DNA from: Ahaetulla prasina
Lineage: Eukaryota > Chordata > Lepidosauria > Squamata > Colubridae
Assembly (NCBI RefSeq): GCF_028640845.1
Contig: NC_080539.1
Location: 192,209,436-192,273,435 of the forward strand
Reading direction: 5' to 3'
DNA: 64,000 nt
Shown: positions 43,916 to 55,448 of the stretch, in pieces
Numbering within the stretch: the stretch's first letter is position 1
How the letters are laid out: each line of letters starts with the position of its first letter
Translations under genes and position numbers: made by a program
Notes under the pieces: generated by a model
Databases searched by the model: none
Told to the model about the DNA's origin: nothing
Seen by the model: only the letters and a program-made list of their open reading frames with translations

Positions 43916-45156
43916 ATTGATTTGATGTGAAGTTAGGGTTCACACCTTTTGCAATGCTCCCAATTCTTGTAAGTTTGTGTATTTATTGGTTGCTTCCTTC
44001 AAGAAATGCCTCCATCATTCAATGTTGCTTTTATGGCTATGGAAATTATTGTTACTTTCAGCTGGGAAAAGAAGATTAGAATAAAATGCACAAGACAAGA
44101 GGTTCCTCCTCTCTTTGCAAAGCCTGAGGGGAAACAGTTCCAAAGCAAGGTCAAGGCATCAATTTACACAACAAAGAGGCAACTGGAATCCAGATGTCTA
44201 AATAGCAGCTGAGATTAAAAGAAATCCTTCAAGCCCTGAAAGATGGCTTGCTCTTCAGGGAATCATTTAAATTGGTTCCCTTTTATCAGAAGTTTACTGA
44301 GCTGTCTTGTGCATTTTGGAAAATTAGGGATGAATCTTTTATTTAAAAATGCAAGGTTCGCCAAACAATGTATATTTTTCACATTTTAGATGTTTGTCAT
44401 GTGAAAACATAGTGCACTTTAGTGGGATTCATCTGTACTTATTCTGCAGAGATCCAATAATCCAAATAATCCAAATGGTTACATGGATTATTTGGATTAT
44501 TGGGCTCCAACAGGCATTTTTCTAATTTAGCAAAAAAAGATTGGGTATGTGAAAAAAATAATAATACATTTCTGATATGAATTTTATGTAAGGATGTATC
44601 TACTGAAAAAAGGCAGGATGTCAACTATACATTTATCTAAAATATTGGAAATCTGGAGAAAATCTCAAAGTAATTAACCAATCCATATGGCATTACTGTG
44701 GATGTCAAAAACTATTAAATATTTATGGATGTCTATTATTCAGATCCATTCTTCTTAAGACCAATATAGCAAAAACACAATATCTTTTGAAGGTAACTCA
44801 GCAGATCTGAAATAAGAGGTATTGGGTGATAGTCTAATCTAACAGATATAGAGTTCAAGAGTCTCTAATCATGCACAGCTCTCAATAAATTCTTTTTCTT
44901 TATAAAAAATGTAGACATACAGCAGATGCTGGGGATTCCAATGCCCTTAGCTCACTCATTGAAATTTTTTGCATAACTTAGTATAAAAACAGCATTAGTT
45001 TTAGACAATTTCAGTCTGTGTACATTGTAGATTATTTAAATAGTGGATAAATTTAATATGTAGGTAAATATTAAATTTCTAGAAATATGTATAATACCAT
45101 GAGACGCAAACATTATCTCCTAAGCTTTTACTTTTGGTTCATAGCTAAATATTTAC
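43916..45156. other. SPAG16 intron with one hairpin
   Basis: Mostly unassigned AT-rich sequence up to the exon at 45157. A perfect hairpin lies at 44454-44503. Confidence 0.5.
44454..44503. repeat. Perfect inverted repeat, 20-bp arms
   Basis: CCAATAATCCAAATAATCCA is followed by a 10-nt loop and its exact reverse complement. Within each arm AATCCAAATAATCC is itself repetitive. No flanking duplications were seen. Confidence 0.9.
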
Positions 45157-45226
45157 CTTTCATCACAGGAATGTGAATGTTGTTTCCAGATTCCAAGCTT
45201 TGTAAAGTCGCTTGCAAGCCAGTAAT
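45157..45226 (-). CDS. SPAG16: SPAG16 short exon (ITGLQATLQSLE...)
   Basis: A 70-bp exon with 23 codons plus one base encodes ITGLQATLQSLESGNNIHIP followed by VMK. It starts after TTCAG in phase 0 and ends at AAAG|GTAAAT. It aligns by position with the ISGLQETL segment that follows KVVGQ in mammalian SPAG16. It is too short to be convincing alone; phase continuity with both neighbours carries the call. Confidence 0.85.
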
Positions 45227-46339
45227 CTGAACAATGAAAGAAAAATCTATTACCTTTAGAAAATCAGAAATAATATATGACATGAAGTATAAAATATTTC
45301 AATATAGTTGAGAATCTCAGACTACTAATTATATCAGATTATATATAATATCTTAATACTTCAGAAAATCAATCAAAATTAAAAATTGTCCCGTGGCATA
45401 GAAAGGAAGAAATGGTAATGATTTCTGCCTCTCCTCCTCATCTTTCATGCAAAAAGAATTTGTCACTCAAACCTGCATCTTAAACCGAACCCTAAGATGC
45501 ACAGTGGACAAATATGATAATTTTCCTGGAATCAAAAAGCCGTAATGGAATCTATAAGTCTTTCCACTTTGCCTTGCTTATGCATCTGAGCAACTTGGAG
45601 ACCTGTCTTTATTGAACAGAAATTATTTCTACCTGCCCAATCTCAACTGCAAAGGAGCTATGTTTCAGCGTTCCAGAAAACCCCCTCTGCAGAAAAGACT
45701 CCGAAGCAAACATCTTTCAAAGTTCTTTTACTAGCATAGGTAAACTGACACAACTGGGGAAACTCCGAATCTTGGGATCCGGGTTTTTCCTCAGTAAGAC
45801 GAACTCCAAACCTCCCCCACTTGAGCCCTCTGCTGATCACATGCTCCAATCGCCAACCGTCCCATCTAAAGACATCACTCCGACCACTTCTTCTCCAGAT
45901 GTAGGCTCGGCCTGACCTTGACTGGCAGGAAGAATGTTATTATATCTAATGGCCCCTTCTACCAAATCCCTCCTCCTACTTTCCCACACATTGGAAAGTG
46001 GCAGCATGGAAGCCTCCAGTCTAGTATGGCTTCCAAAGCTGACATTATGTCTGATCAGCATTGAAAAATTATTTCAATGCTATGCCTGTACAGCATTGGA
46101 AAAACAATTACAAAACTGTTGAGTTTGAAGGGGCTGTTTAGTCATTAAATACAATCCTTTGATCAATGCAGGAATCCAGTTTAAAGAATTAACAATACAT
46201 GATTGTCCAGCCTTTGTTGGATATTCAGCAAATAGGAGATCATCTCCTCCATCTGTAATTGGCTTCATTGTCAAACTTTTCTGTTACAAGCTTCTTCTAA
46301 CACTTAGTCAAAACATCTTTGTTGATTTATTCTATATTA

Positions 46340-46970
46340 AACTACCGAAGTTCGCAGATGACATAACAGTGATCGGTCTCACTCGAGACAATTGATGAAT
46401 CCACATAAAGACGAGAGGTTGAACAACTAGCCTCGTGGTACGACCAGAACAATCTGGAACTGAACATACTCAAAACCGTATAAATGGTGGTAGACTTTAG
46501 GAGAAACCCTTCCATACTTCCACCTCTCACAATACTAGACAACACAGTACCAACAGTAGAGACCTTCAAATTTCTAGAGATGTAAAATGGACAGCTACCA
46601 TCAAAAACGTCATCAAAAAAGCACAACAAAGAATGTTCTTTCTGTGCCAACTCAGAAAGCTCAAACTGCACAAGGAGCTGCTGATCCAGTTCTATAGAGA
46701 AATTATTGAGTCTGTCATCTGCACCTCTGTAACTGTCTGTCCCATCAGCCATCTCCTTCCACTTATGACTGTATGACTGTAACTTTGTTGCTTGTATCCT
46801 TACGATTTATATTGATATTATTTCCTGAATGCTTATTTGTACCCTATGACTATCATTAAATGTTGTACCTTATGATTCTTGATGAACATATCTTTTCTTT
46901 TATGTACACTGAGAGCATATGCACCAAGGCAAATTCTTTGTGTGTCCAATTACATTTGGCCAATAAAAAA
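46340..46970 (+). mobile_element. CR1-L3-like snake LINE, copy 2
   Basis: It begins in RT (KFADDITVIGLTRDN), continues CGTGGTACGACCAGAACAAT, and ends with ATTTGGCCAATAAAAAATTC. It shares most blocks with 32966-34675 but lacks some (deletion after 46735). It is followed by the pentanucleotide array. Confidence 0.85.
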
Positions 46971-47066
46971 TTCTATTCTATTCTATTCTATTCTATTCTA
47001 TTCTATTCTATTCTATTCTATTCTATTCTATTCTATTCTATACTATTCTATTCTATTCTATTCTAT
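46971..47066 (+). repeat. (TTCTA)n array at the LINE 3' end
   Basis: Nineteen TTCTA-type units, with one TACTA variant near 47041, begin directly at the LINE terminus. Confidence 0.95.
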
Positions 47067-47269
47067 CATAATTTTCAGATTATAAAGAGCATCTTTTGTG
47101 TGACATCCTTTAAAGAGTTTAAGGACATCCTTGAAAAGAGTTGAAATGTTAACTCACAGAACCAGTTGAACTGCATCTTAGGATACTGAGGCAACTAGGT
47201 GATAGTGATTGAACTCTTACGTATTACTTCTAAGAAAACTGGAGAATTCCATACATGACTGAATAGAAA

Positions 47270-47400
47270 TAGAATCATAGGGCTGGAAGATCCCTTGGGA
47301 GCTTCTAATCCAACCTGCCTGCCCAAGGCAGGAGTCCTGATTCCATCCCAGACAATTAATGGTCCAGTAAATCCCCTCCTCTAGGTCAGTGGTCTCCAAC
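47270..47400 (-). mobile_element. CR1 3' end fragment, decayed
   Basis: ATCATAGGGCTGGAAGATCC and CTTCTAATCCAACCTGCCTG, then CCATCCCAGACAATTAATGG, are antisense CR1 3' end blocks. A CAGTGGTCTCCAACCTTTCC start of another hAT-like element follows at 47387. Confidence 0.6.
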
Positions 47401-47669
47401 CTTTCCAGCTTGGCATTCCAGGGGGAGGAGAGGGGATGGTTCCACGTGAGTGGCAGGCCCACCTACATGCATGTGCACAGCTCCATTTGTGAGAGTGATG
47501 CAAGAGCAATCAACCGCTGCTTCTGTGAGTGGAGCAGCATGCACAGAGGTGCTCACTGCTTGCGCAGCCCGGTTCAGAACAGTTCACAGCTCAGGGCTTG
47601 CTCTAGGTCATTTATGAAGATGTTGAACAACACTGAAGAATTTCTGAATGGAAGCAAATAATGTCTCTG

Positions 47670-48719
47670 CCTTCAACATGAAAAAAAGGAAGATTCAGCA
47701 AACCAAAAACTGATCAATCTGTATTTTGGGTTACGTTCTATTCTAAAATCCTCTCTGATATTGAGAAGGTATTAATATATTAAAAACATTCTAGACCAGA
47801 TCATAAAGCAATCTATATGCCTGAATCTACACCTTGAAAAATATGCAATTACCAGAAATTAATGTGGTAGTTTATCCTAGCACTCAAATAGGTTCACAGA
47901 TGCAAAGATGCAAGAGATTATGCAAATGTTCAACAGCTCTTCAAATATCAGAAATGTCTATTTGTTCTCATTCCAGAAAGCAGAACATGGAATAGTCAGT
48001 TTACATTATAAGATAGCTGTTTCTGACTGAATATTAGAAACAGTAATCACAGTTACTCAGTGTGGTGAGGGGCTCCCATTCGTTGAATGCACTGAAGCAG
48101 AATATAATTAACCACTTGTCTAGGATGCTTTAATTGGATTCCTGCACTGAACAGGGCATTGGACTTGGACTAAACTGTCATTTCCAACTTTATGATTCTT
48201 TACTATTATATTAATGTCCTCACCCCTTCTTTCACATCGTATCTCAAAATGATGCCACTTATGATTAACATATTTCAATTTATTTCAGTTAGTTTATACC
48301 TCAATCAAACCATAACAGAGAACAGTGAATTCTGCTTTTATGTTTAAAATAATATTCTGCTTACAATAGAGCATAATTAGTTTCAAAATACTATAATTCA
48401 AGAATAGAATTCTTCATTCACTTCATCAAAACTTTCTGAAGCCTCAGTGGAAGGAATGGAAAAGAATGATAGAATAGCCTCAGTGAAAAGAATGATAATT
48501 AACAGCAGCTTTTCACTGGATTTGTGGATTTGAGTGGTATGCATTAAACTTAGTGTAACTTTGGTAATAGGAAACAATATTTGACTTATGAACAACCCAT
48601 AATTGCCATGTGTTTTCATATACATATACACACACATAAACACACTATCTATAATAATACAGATTGATAGCTATGCATGTTGTGATGCTAAGAACTAAGA
48701 TATGAAAAGAAATGTGTAT
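47670..48719. other. SPAG16 intron, no recognisable element
   Basis: AT-rich sequence without support for any feature. Confidence 0.5.
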
Positions 48720-48727
48720 GTTCTACC

Positions 48728-48968
48728 CAAGGGTGAAATGCTACCGGTTTGCACCAGTTCAGGTGAACCAGTAGCAGCAGCGGGTGGTTCAGAGAACCAG
48801 TAGTGGCGGCAGTGCAAGGCTCTGGTTTTAACCAGGAAGTAATCTGTATTTTACTCTCTGCAAATGCACAGAAGGCTTTGCACATGCGCAGAGGGTCCAA
48901 AATCACACATGATGCATGTGGCACGTGCACTTCCGAACCGGTAGGGAAGGTAAGTAGATTTCACCCTG
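48728..48968 (+). mobile_element. hAT-like non-autonomous element C
   Basis: Ends CAAGGGTGAAATGC and GATTTCACCCTG. Flanks GTTCTACC (48720-48727) and GTTCTATC (48969-48976) form an 8-bp duplication with one mismatch. It is 241 bp, of the CAGGGGTGAAAT family like A, B and D. Confidence 0.82.
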
Positions 48969-49398
48969 GTTCTATCCAAGAAAGAAATAATTTCTTATTA
49001 CTGTTACCTTTAATGAGAATTCTGCTTTAAAATGTCAAGTTATAAATTTTCACTTCACACTAAGGAAAAAAGGCCCGGGAGGCTACAATTGTAAACAAAG
49101 GGCCATTAGTGTATTTCAACTGATTATCTTCTCCTTCCCCAAGTCATACTATTTTTTTAGAGAAAGAAAAAAATCTCACTATTTAAAAGAAAGAAGAGGC
49201 GTACTTCTTGGCGTACTTAATGCCAGGTTCAACAAATAAACTCTGATGTGCATTTGTTTAACTTTGGTTTGTATCTTTGATCCACCTTGAATTCTGAGGC
49301 ATGACACAGAATAAAACTTTACCTAAAACATTAAATTAAATAACATAATATTTTAAATATTCCATAAAAACGTAAGTTAAAATTGCTCTAAGCTTTAC

Positions 49399-49516
49399 CT
49401 GCCCAACAACTTTGTCTCGTTCCAAACTTGTAAGCATTTTCTCTCTTAGTAGAATCTCATACTTTTCATTCAGCTGTCTTAACATAGGCTCATACAATGC
49501 ATAGTGTGTCTTTAGC
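49399..49516 (-). CDS. SPAG16: SPAG16 exon, coiled-coil segment ending LTSLERDKVVGQ
   Basis: The exon is 118 bp: one base completing an Arg codon plus 39 codons. It reads LKTHYALYEPMLRQLNEKYE, then ILLREKMLTSLERDKVVGQ. The acceptor is TATAG on the minus strand and the donor is CAG|GTAAAG, both acceptable. HYA.YEP and MLTSLERDKVVGQ are hallmark blocks of SPAG16 as I remember it. The exon ends in phase 0, which fits the following exon at 45226. Confidence 0.9.
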
Positions 49517-50551
49517 CTATTGACAAGAAACTGATTATAGAATAGTAACCAAATATAAGAAAATGAAAAAAATATTTAGTATTCAATTCCATTGCAAGAG
49601 GTGTATTTATTTATTTATTTGGTCAAGGATGTGATCAGCGAGCATCATAGCAAGCTACAGTAGATGTCCTGCCAATAAGAGATGGGCTTTACGGTGGAGA
49701 TAATGGATGCTGGATTCTAACCAGTGAAATTTCTCCAGGAAAAGGAGAGAGACTGTGAGACAACCCATGTGTACTCCCAGACAGCTGCTCCTCAAGAGTA
49801 GGCTGAAGTAACTGTTTTACAATCAGCTTATGACTTGAATGGCTAGAAGTTGCAGGATACCATCTAAGTTCAGTCATAACGCAGCCTTTTAAGGAGAAAA
49901 AGTCTGATACTTATTTCTTACCCTTCAGATTGGCATGTTTCTACAGTAATCAGTGGCTGAGTCTCCTCAATGAAAATTTTAAATATGATTTGGAAAAATA
50001 TTATTACAATAAAAATGGTGTTTAAAATTTGCTTTTAGAAAGTTAAACATGGACTAAGGTTTCAGATGAATTTTGAATAAATGTTTGAAATTAATTATAA
50101 ATCTCTTTTGATGAGAAACTGGATATTTACATTTTTCACATCTGGACATGTGTGAAAAAATGATTCAGAAAATACTTTTAAAGATTTCTGACATCATTGA
50201 AAGACTAGATGTTACTATCGAAAAGAAATAAGTTTCAACTGACAAGAATGAAATTGACTTAAATGTGGATTTAACAATCATAGGCTATAAGAAGGGTATG
50301 GAACAAAGTAAACTGAACTGACAAACGAAGCTAGCTGATGTTTAAATAATAAAAAAGAACATGTGAATAATAGACCAGAAGAGTAGATTGTACAACTTTT
50401 TATATGGGATTTACAAAAGAGACATGTTGTTTGTAATTTTGTGAGCTGATACAAAAAAATGAAAAGAAATCATATGTTTTTGCATTATTTGAGAGGGCTT
50501 AAGATCAAGATATTTGGGAGTATCCTGTGCTGCTTGCACATGCACATACCA
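49517..50551. other. SPAG16 intron, no recognisable element
   Basis: AT-rich sequence with nothing assignable. Confidence 0.5.
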
Positions 50552-51288
50552 TGAGGTTTTGAAAATTTTATTGAGGCTTCACCAGCCTTGAATAATATTC
50601 ACAAGGACCTAGCACAAAATCCAATGAGTCCAATTCCCAAGTCCAGAAACACAGAGCAAGTCCGTTAAATTAACCACCAAGTTAGAAGTCAAAAAACAAG
50701 TTCAAGTTCAAGTTCACAAATCACAAAACTGAAATCCAAGTCCAAGATTCAAGAAGCAAAGTCCAAAGTCCAGTAACAGGATCAAAGTTTTAAGTCTCAA
50801 GGCAAGAGTCACAATGGCTGAACAAACGAACAGCAAGAAATGAATGAATTGTTCCAAATATCACTTTGCTCCATGTGCTGGTCTAAATAGCTGCTAGCTG
50901 GTGCAACTCATTAGGAGAGACAAGACTGCCTTTTCATGGATAGCCTCACAAATTTCTATTGTGCCTCCCTTTTCTTGATCCTACATGCCCTGGGATCCAG
51001 TGGAGGAAGCAGCTTCTCATCCCAGCTGACCAGCTGCAGCTGCTCCTCGTCTTCACCCTCTGATTCTGGCTGGTCTTCCAAGCCTCCTGGCTGTAGATTC
51101 TTTCCCTCTGTTTGTCAGCCAGCCACTGGTTCAGTCGGTCCTCCAGCCTTCTGAGATTCCTGAGCTTTCCTCCTCCTTTTGCCCCTCCTGGTTCAGAATC
51201 CCCCATGTTTTCCAGATGTTCCTCCAAGCCGTGCACCAAAGGTCCTGAAACCACCTCTTCATCATCATCCAAGCCAGCATTCATTACA
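50552..51288 (-). mobile_element. Probable solo LTR
   Basis: On the minus strand it starts TGTAATGAATGCTGGCTTGG and ends AATAAAATTTTCAAAACCTC followed by A. An AATAAA lies about 20 bp before the 3' end. The GC-rich half (50980-51288) resembles promoter sequence. No target duplication is clear and no genes accompany it. It could be retroviral or gypsy-type. Confidence 0.6.
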
Positions 51289-51299
51289 CCAAGTAAGTG

Positions 51300-52749
51300 G
51301 GGGGGGGGAAACCTAAAGTAGGCTTATTTAACCAAAGTTAAAATAGATAGGTTGTATTTTTGATAATCTATCATTGATTTTTCTAAGACTATAAGATGAT
51401 ATTTTAAGATTTTGTTTCAGAGATAAGAGTTTTATTTATAATAATTTTCAATTTCCTCTGATTAGATTGGAAGATGTTCTTATAAGTTTTTGTTTTAATA
51501 ATAAAGAGTTACATACAAAATAGGTTATTTATTGCCTTCTAACTTTTTCTGATATTGTTTCATTTCCTGTATCATTTCTGGAAACCTTTATATGAAAACC
51601 TTTATTGTTTTATTGATTGTATTTTGAATTCAATGGGGGGGGGGTTCTTTAAGAAAAGAATAGATATAAATGTAAAAGAAGGAAATTGCGAGTTTATTAG
51701 ATTAAGTTTATAATAAATATGAGGTTATTTCTTGTAGCCTTTAATGGATTTTTGGTGATTGTCATGGATTATAATTTATAGATATATTTATTGAGATTTA
51801 TTGAAAATATTTTTGTTATGCTTTAAATAAGTTGATCAGTTGTTAAAGTTGTATATACTTGCTGGGAAGTATATTTCTTTTTCTTTTTTCTTCAATTTTT
51901 TTCCTATTTTTTTTCCTTTTCCTTTTTTAATCTTTTTTAGTTTGTATTAGTTTTAGCTGTATATTATGATTTTTAACAAAATTATAAAAAGGCAACTTTT
52001 TTTTCAACTATTGAATCATTATTACTTATTTTTCAATACTAAATTGAAGGAATTAATACATTAGCCCTTTTTGAAGATAAATATTATGGCAATCATAAAG
52101 GTTCATATTATTCCCAAGTCTCCCCATGTTTCCACCACCATACGTAATCAGGGAAGAATAAGGATGATGTCATTCATAATCTTCTCTAATATAACTGTAG
52201 TCTTGGCATCTCATCAAATTACTGAATATTGTTTGCTCTCAATTGTTCTACTGAAACCTACTTTAACAGACAGAAACAGCACTCTTGGTACAGTCACTCT
52301 CCAGTTATGAAATACAGTATATATCCTAATGATGACTCACCCAATGATTCCAGAACAATTTTTTTATATCGTGAAAAATATTTTATTTATTCAAAATTAT
52401 TAAATTATTTCATGATTTCATCCTTTATTTGATTTTGCCTTCAAAATCAACAGAATGGAGGGCAAAATATGTTTTAAACAAATGGATAATAGCATTTCAA
52501 TTAATAACCTTGTAAATTAACAAATGAAGCAGATCAATTTCAATTTCTCAAATGTTAATAAAAGAATTTAAATGTGGAATGTTCTGTCATGATAATAGGA
52601 AAACATGGCATTTAATTATTTATCCTGCATTTATAAACCATCTTTAGTGATATACAATAAAAATATCAATTAGAGCAACATTTATTAAAATTAATGGAGG
52701 AGTAAGAGTTGTACTATACATTAAAATCTGAGAGAAGCTTTAAAATGAA
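51300..52749. other. AT-rich intron
   Basis: Poly-pyrimidine and AT-rich stretches only, with no coding or repeat call supported. Confidence 0.4.
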
Positions 52750-52829
52750 TTGGGCACTTGGGCCATCACTGGTATATAGTGGGATATATATATATCCCAC
52801 TATATACCAGTGATGGCCTGAGTGCCCAA
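52750..52829. repeat. 80-bp near-perfect palindrome at the end of element H
   Basis: Two 40-bp arms match at 38 positions around an ATATATATAT centre (52789/52790). The right arm consists of flank, the 8-bp target repeat CTATATAC and the first 22 bp of element H. The left arm is their inverted copy. Confidence 0.92.
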
Positions 52830-52980
52830 AGCACACCCAAACCCCCCAAATGCAATCTGTGTGCCCACACACACATACCACCCCTGCGCATGTGTGCGCA
52901 GCAGAAACCCAATGAGGCATGAGCACAGGCGTGGCTGAGCTGAACTGGGGCAATGGGTTGCCATAGGTTCTCCATCACGG
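52808..52980 (+). mobile_element. hAT-like non-autonomous element H
   Basis: Ends CAGTGATGGCC and TCTCCATCACGG. Exact 8-bp duplications CTATATAC lie at 52800-52807 and 52981-52988. The 173-bp interior has no coding sequence. Confidence 0.85.
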
Positions 52981-52989
52981 CTATATACT

Positions 52990-53760
52990 ATATACACTAA
53001 CTAACATACCTTTACTCTATTCTCTAATAGGGGGAATAGACAACTAAGGGGAGATTGTATAGCTTTCTCTTTCTGCTCAATGTTGAGCCATTTGCTAAGT
53101 TTAATTCCATACATTCTATCCTTCCATCATATACCAATCTTATTCATTAACCAATTTTCAATTTTATTCTTTTAACAAATGTTCCATAATTCAATTTTGT
53201 CAGATGTAAATCAACAAATATATGAAGAAAGGCCTTTACACAGCTTCATCAGATAAATTAGTTGCATTCTTTCTTTGGTTGAGGAGCCTTTCAGACAGTC
53301 ACAAATGCCTTGAACACCCTGTGGCTTGAGTACAATTTACAACCATTCTTTTTGACCATTCAAAGTTACAACAGAATTCAAAAAAGTAACTAACAACTGT
53401 TCTTTACTCTTATGACCATCACAGCATCCCCATGACAATGTGGTCAAAATTTGGACACATGGTAGCCAGAAAATATTTACAAGGGGTGCAACATCTTGGA
53501 GTCACATGATTGCCATTTGCAACCTTCCCAGCTGGCTTACAACAAGCGAAGTCAATGGAGGAAGCCAAATTTGCTTAATGACTACATGATTCACTTAACT
53601 GCAATGATTTGCTTAATAACCATGACAAAAAGGTCATAAAATTGGTAAGACTCCCTTAAGAACCATATTGACAACCAAAATTCTGGTATTAATTCTGGCT
53701 GTAAACCAAGGACTACTTGTAATACAAAGCAGTCTAAATGGGGCTATCCTGAAATACTTC
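52990..53760. other. SPAG16 intron, no recognisable element
   Basis: AT-rich sequence; nothing assignable. Confidence 0.45.
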
Positions 53761-54312
53761 CAGGGGTGAAATGTAAAATTTGTTGCTACTGGTTCTGTGG
53801 GCGTGGCTTGGGGGGGGGTAATGTGACTGGGTGGGTGTGGCTAACTTTTTTTTTTACTTTTAAAAGCATTTTTTCTACAACCTCTTTGTAAAAAAATACT
53901 TTTAAAAGCCTCCTCTGGCGATCCCAGCTGGGTTGCTGCTGCCACTGGCAGCTGCGGAGGCCCGGCAGCCCCGTGACCAAGCTCAGCCACAGGCGAAGAG
54001 CACTGGCCATGGCTAGGCTGGCCAAGCTGTGTCTGTTGGGGCTGCCCTCAGTGTTGCTGCCTGGTGTCTCGCTGCCAGGCACCTGGAAAGAGTAAACTGG
54101 ACCTGCAGGAGGAAGGGAGGGTGGGCAAGGGTTCTGCGAGGCTCCCTTCCCCAGGAAGAGTCTGGCCTGATTGCCGTCCAGTCCAGTGAGTTCTGAGGCG
54201 GAGGGGCTTCCCAGGCTCACCGGTGAGCACTCTGGTCAGTCAGCATTCAGGTGGGGGGACTGCAGGGCGATTGAGTAGAGAGGAGCAGTGGGGAAGGGGA
54301 GGTCCCTGGTGA

Positions 54313-54560
54313 CCATCACCATAGAGTGGGAAGCACACTCCCTGAGTGGCCGCTGCCCTGGCTGGGATTTGGAAGCTGCAGAGGCAGAATTTGGGGGAGA
54401 GAAAGAACAACTGTTTCTTCAGCTTTTGGCTGCATGCAGGAAAAGCAGCAAAAGCAGAGAAGTCTTTCTTTCTCTCCCCCAAACTCTGCCTCTGCAGCTT
54501 CCAAACCCCAGCCAGGGCAGCAGCTGCTCTGGGAGTGTGCTCCCTACTCTATGGTGATGG
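54313..54560. repeat. Long inverted repeat (93-bp arms, 62-nt loop)
   Basis: Arms 54313-54405 and 54468-54560 are reverse complements at about 91 percent of positions. They start CCATCACCATAGAGT and include GGAAGCTGCAGAGGCAGA. Transcription of either strand would give a long hairpin RNA. The inverted repeat ends 14 bp before the UBA2-like exon. Confidence 0.92.
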
Positions 54561-54573
54561 CTGAAGCTGAACC

Positions 54574-54693
54574 CTGCAGGGAGAGCTGGCCCAGGCTGTG
54601 GCTTCTGTGTCGGTGCTGGTGGTGGGTGCCGGCGGCATTGGCTACAAGCTCCTCAAGGACCTGGTCCTCACCAGCTTCGCCCATATTGATGTG
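54574..54693 (+). pseudogene. UBA2: UBA2 exon-1-like fragment with its splice donor
   Basis: The 40 codons read LQGELAQAVASVSVLVVGAG, then GIGYKLLKDLVLTSFAHIDV. This matches the start of UBA2, the catalytic subunit of the SUMO-activating enzyme, whose nucleotide-binding GAGGIG motif is intact. It also has ELA.AVA and LVLT.F.HID. The exon ends GATGTG|GTAAGG, so the natural donor and some intron are kept, which indicates DNA-level capture and not a processed copy. The initiator Met is not visible, and Cys and Glu of the usual GIGCELLK have become Tyr and Lys. No later UBA2 exon follows. It is unlikely to be functional. Confidence 0.75.
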
Positions 54694-54865
54694 GTAAGGG
54701 CTGGGAGGCACGTGAGCAGGAGGTGGGGACAGGCACTCGCATGGCTTGGTGCTTCGGGCTGCTCATGTTCTACACCCTTGATGGCAGCGTGTGAAGGGAG
54801 CCTCTCTCTGCCAGACTCCCAGCTGTGAGTGTGCAGGCCGCCCAGGGCCTCCTGCACCCCTGAAA

Positions 54866-54952
54866 TAATAAGACCCCGATAATAAGGCCAAGCCCTTATT
54901 TCAAGGTTCAAAAGAAAATAAGATCCTGTCTTATTTTTGAGAAAACACGGTA
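54866..54952. repeat. Palindromic AATAAG-type repeat fragment
   Basis: AATAATAAGACCCCGATAAT and AATAAGATCCTGTCTTATTT are inverted-repeat-like. It is the same repeat type as 43106-43230. Confidence 0.45.
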
Positions 54953-54959
54953 TTTATTA

Positions 54960-55269
54960 CATTAGTCAAACTTTTGTAATCAGTGTTAATATGCATGTTT
55001 GTATTAAAATATAATCCTTCATTATTTAGTTGTCCAGAATTTCAATGTGCCATTCTAATGCCAATGACAATATTATCTCAGCATATATAGAAATACTATC
55101 TTTCAACCTCTAATCTTTCCATCTGGTTATTGCTTTTATTCTATTATATAAAATATGTATACTAATATTCCCCCTATTTCTTATTTCTACCTCTATTTAA
55201 GTTTCTAGTTAGGCCACCATTATTAGTCCTAGTGTTGATACACATGTTTTATTGAAATATAGTCCTTCA
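54960..55269. other. AT-rich tandem-repeat-like flank of the L2-like LINE
   Basis: TTCAATGTGCCATTCTAATG near 55043 recurs as TTTCAATACACCATTCTAAT at 60060, beyond the LINE. The LINE therefore landed inside an AT-rich sequence that contains repeat units. Confidence 0.5.
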
Positions 55270-55448
55270 TTGTTATTTATTTATTTATTTATTTATTATT
55301 TAAATTTTTATACCGCCCTTCTCCCGAAGGACTCAGGGCGGTTTACAGCCAAGTAAAAATACACCATGATACAATATGAATACAATTAAAATACAATTTA
55401 AAAAACTTATTAAATTGGCCAAAATTAAAAATTTAGAATAAAAACCCA

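Larger units (their letters stand above)
53761..54862 (+). mobile_element. hAT-like element D region carrying host-gene sequence
   Basis: The left end is CAGGGGTGAAATG, followed by the same GGTTCTGTGGGCGTGGCTTG block as element A, then the ACTTTTAAAAGCA hairpin block. From about 53930 the content changes to GC-rich DNA with a 93-bp inverted repeat and a UBA2 exon-1-like stretch. The right end is uncertain: CACCCCTG at 54855-54862 could be the terminus, but no matching 8-bp duplication is seen. Whether one element spans it all is therefore inference. Confidence 0.5.
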
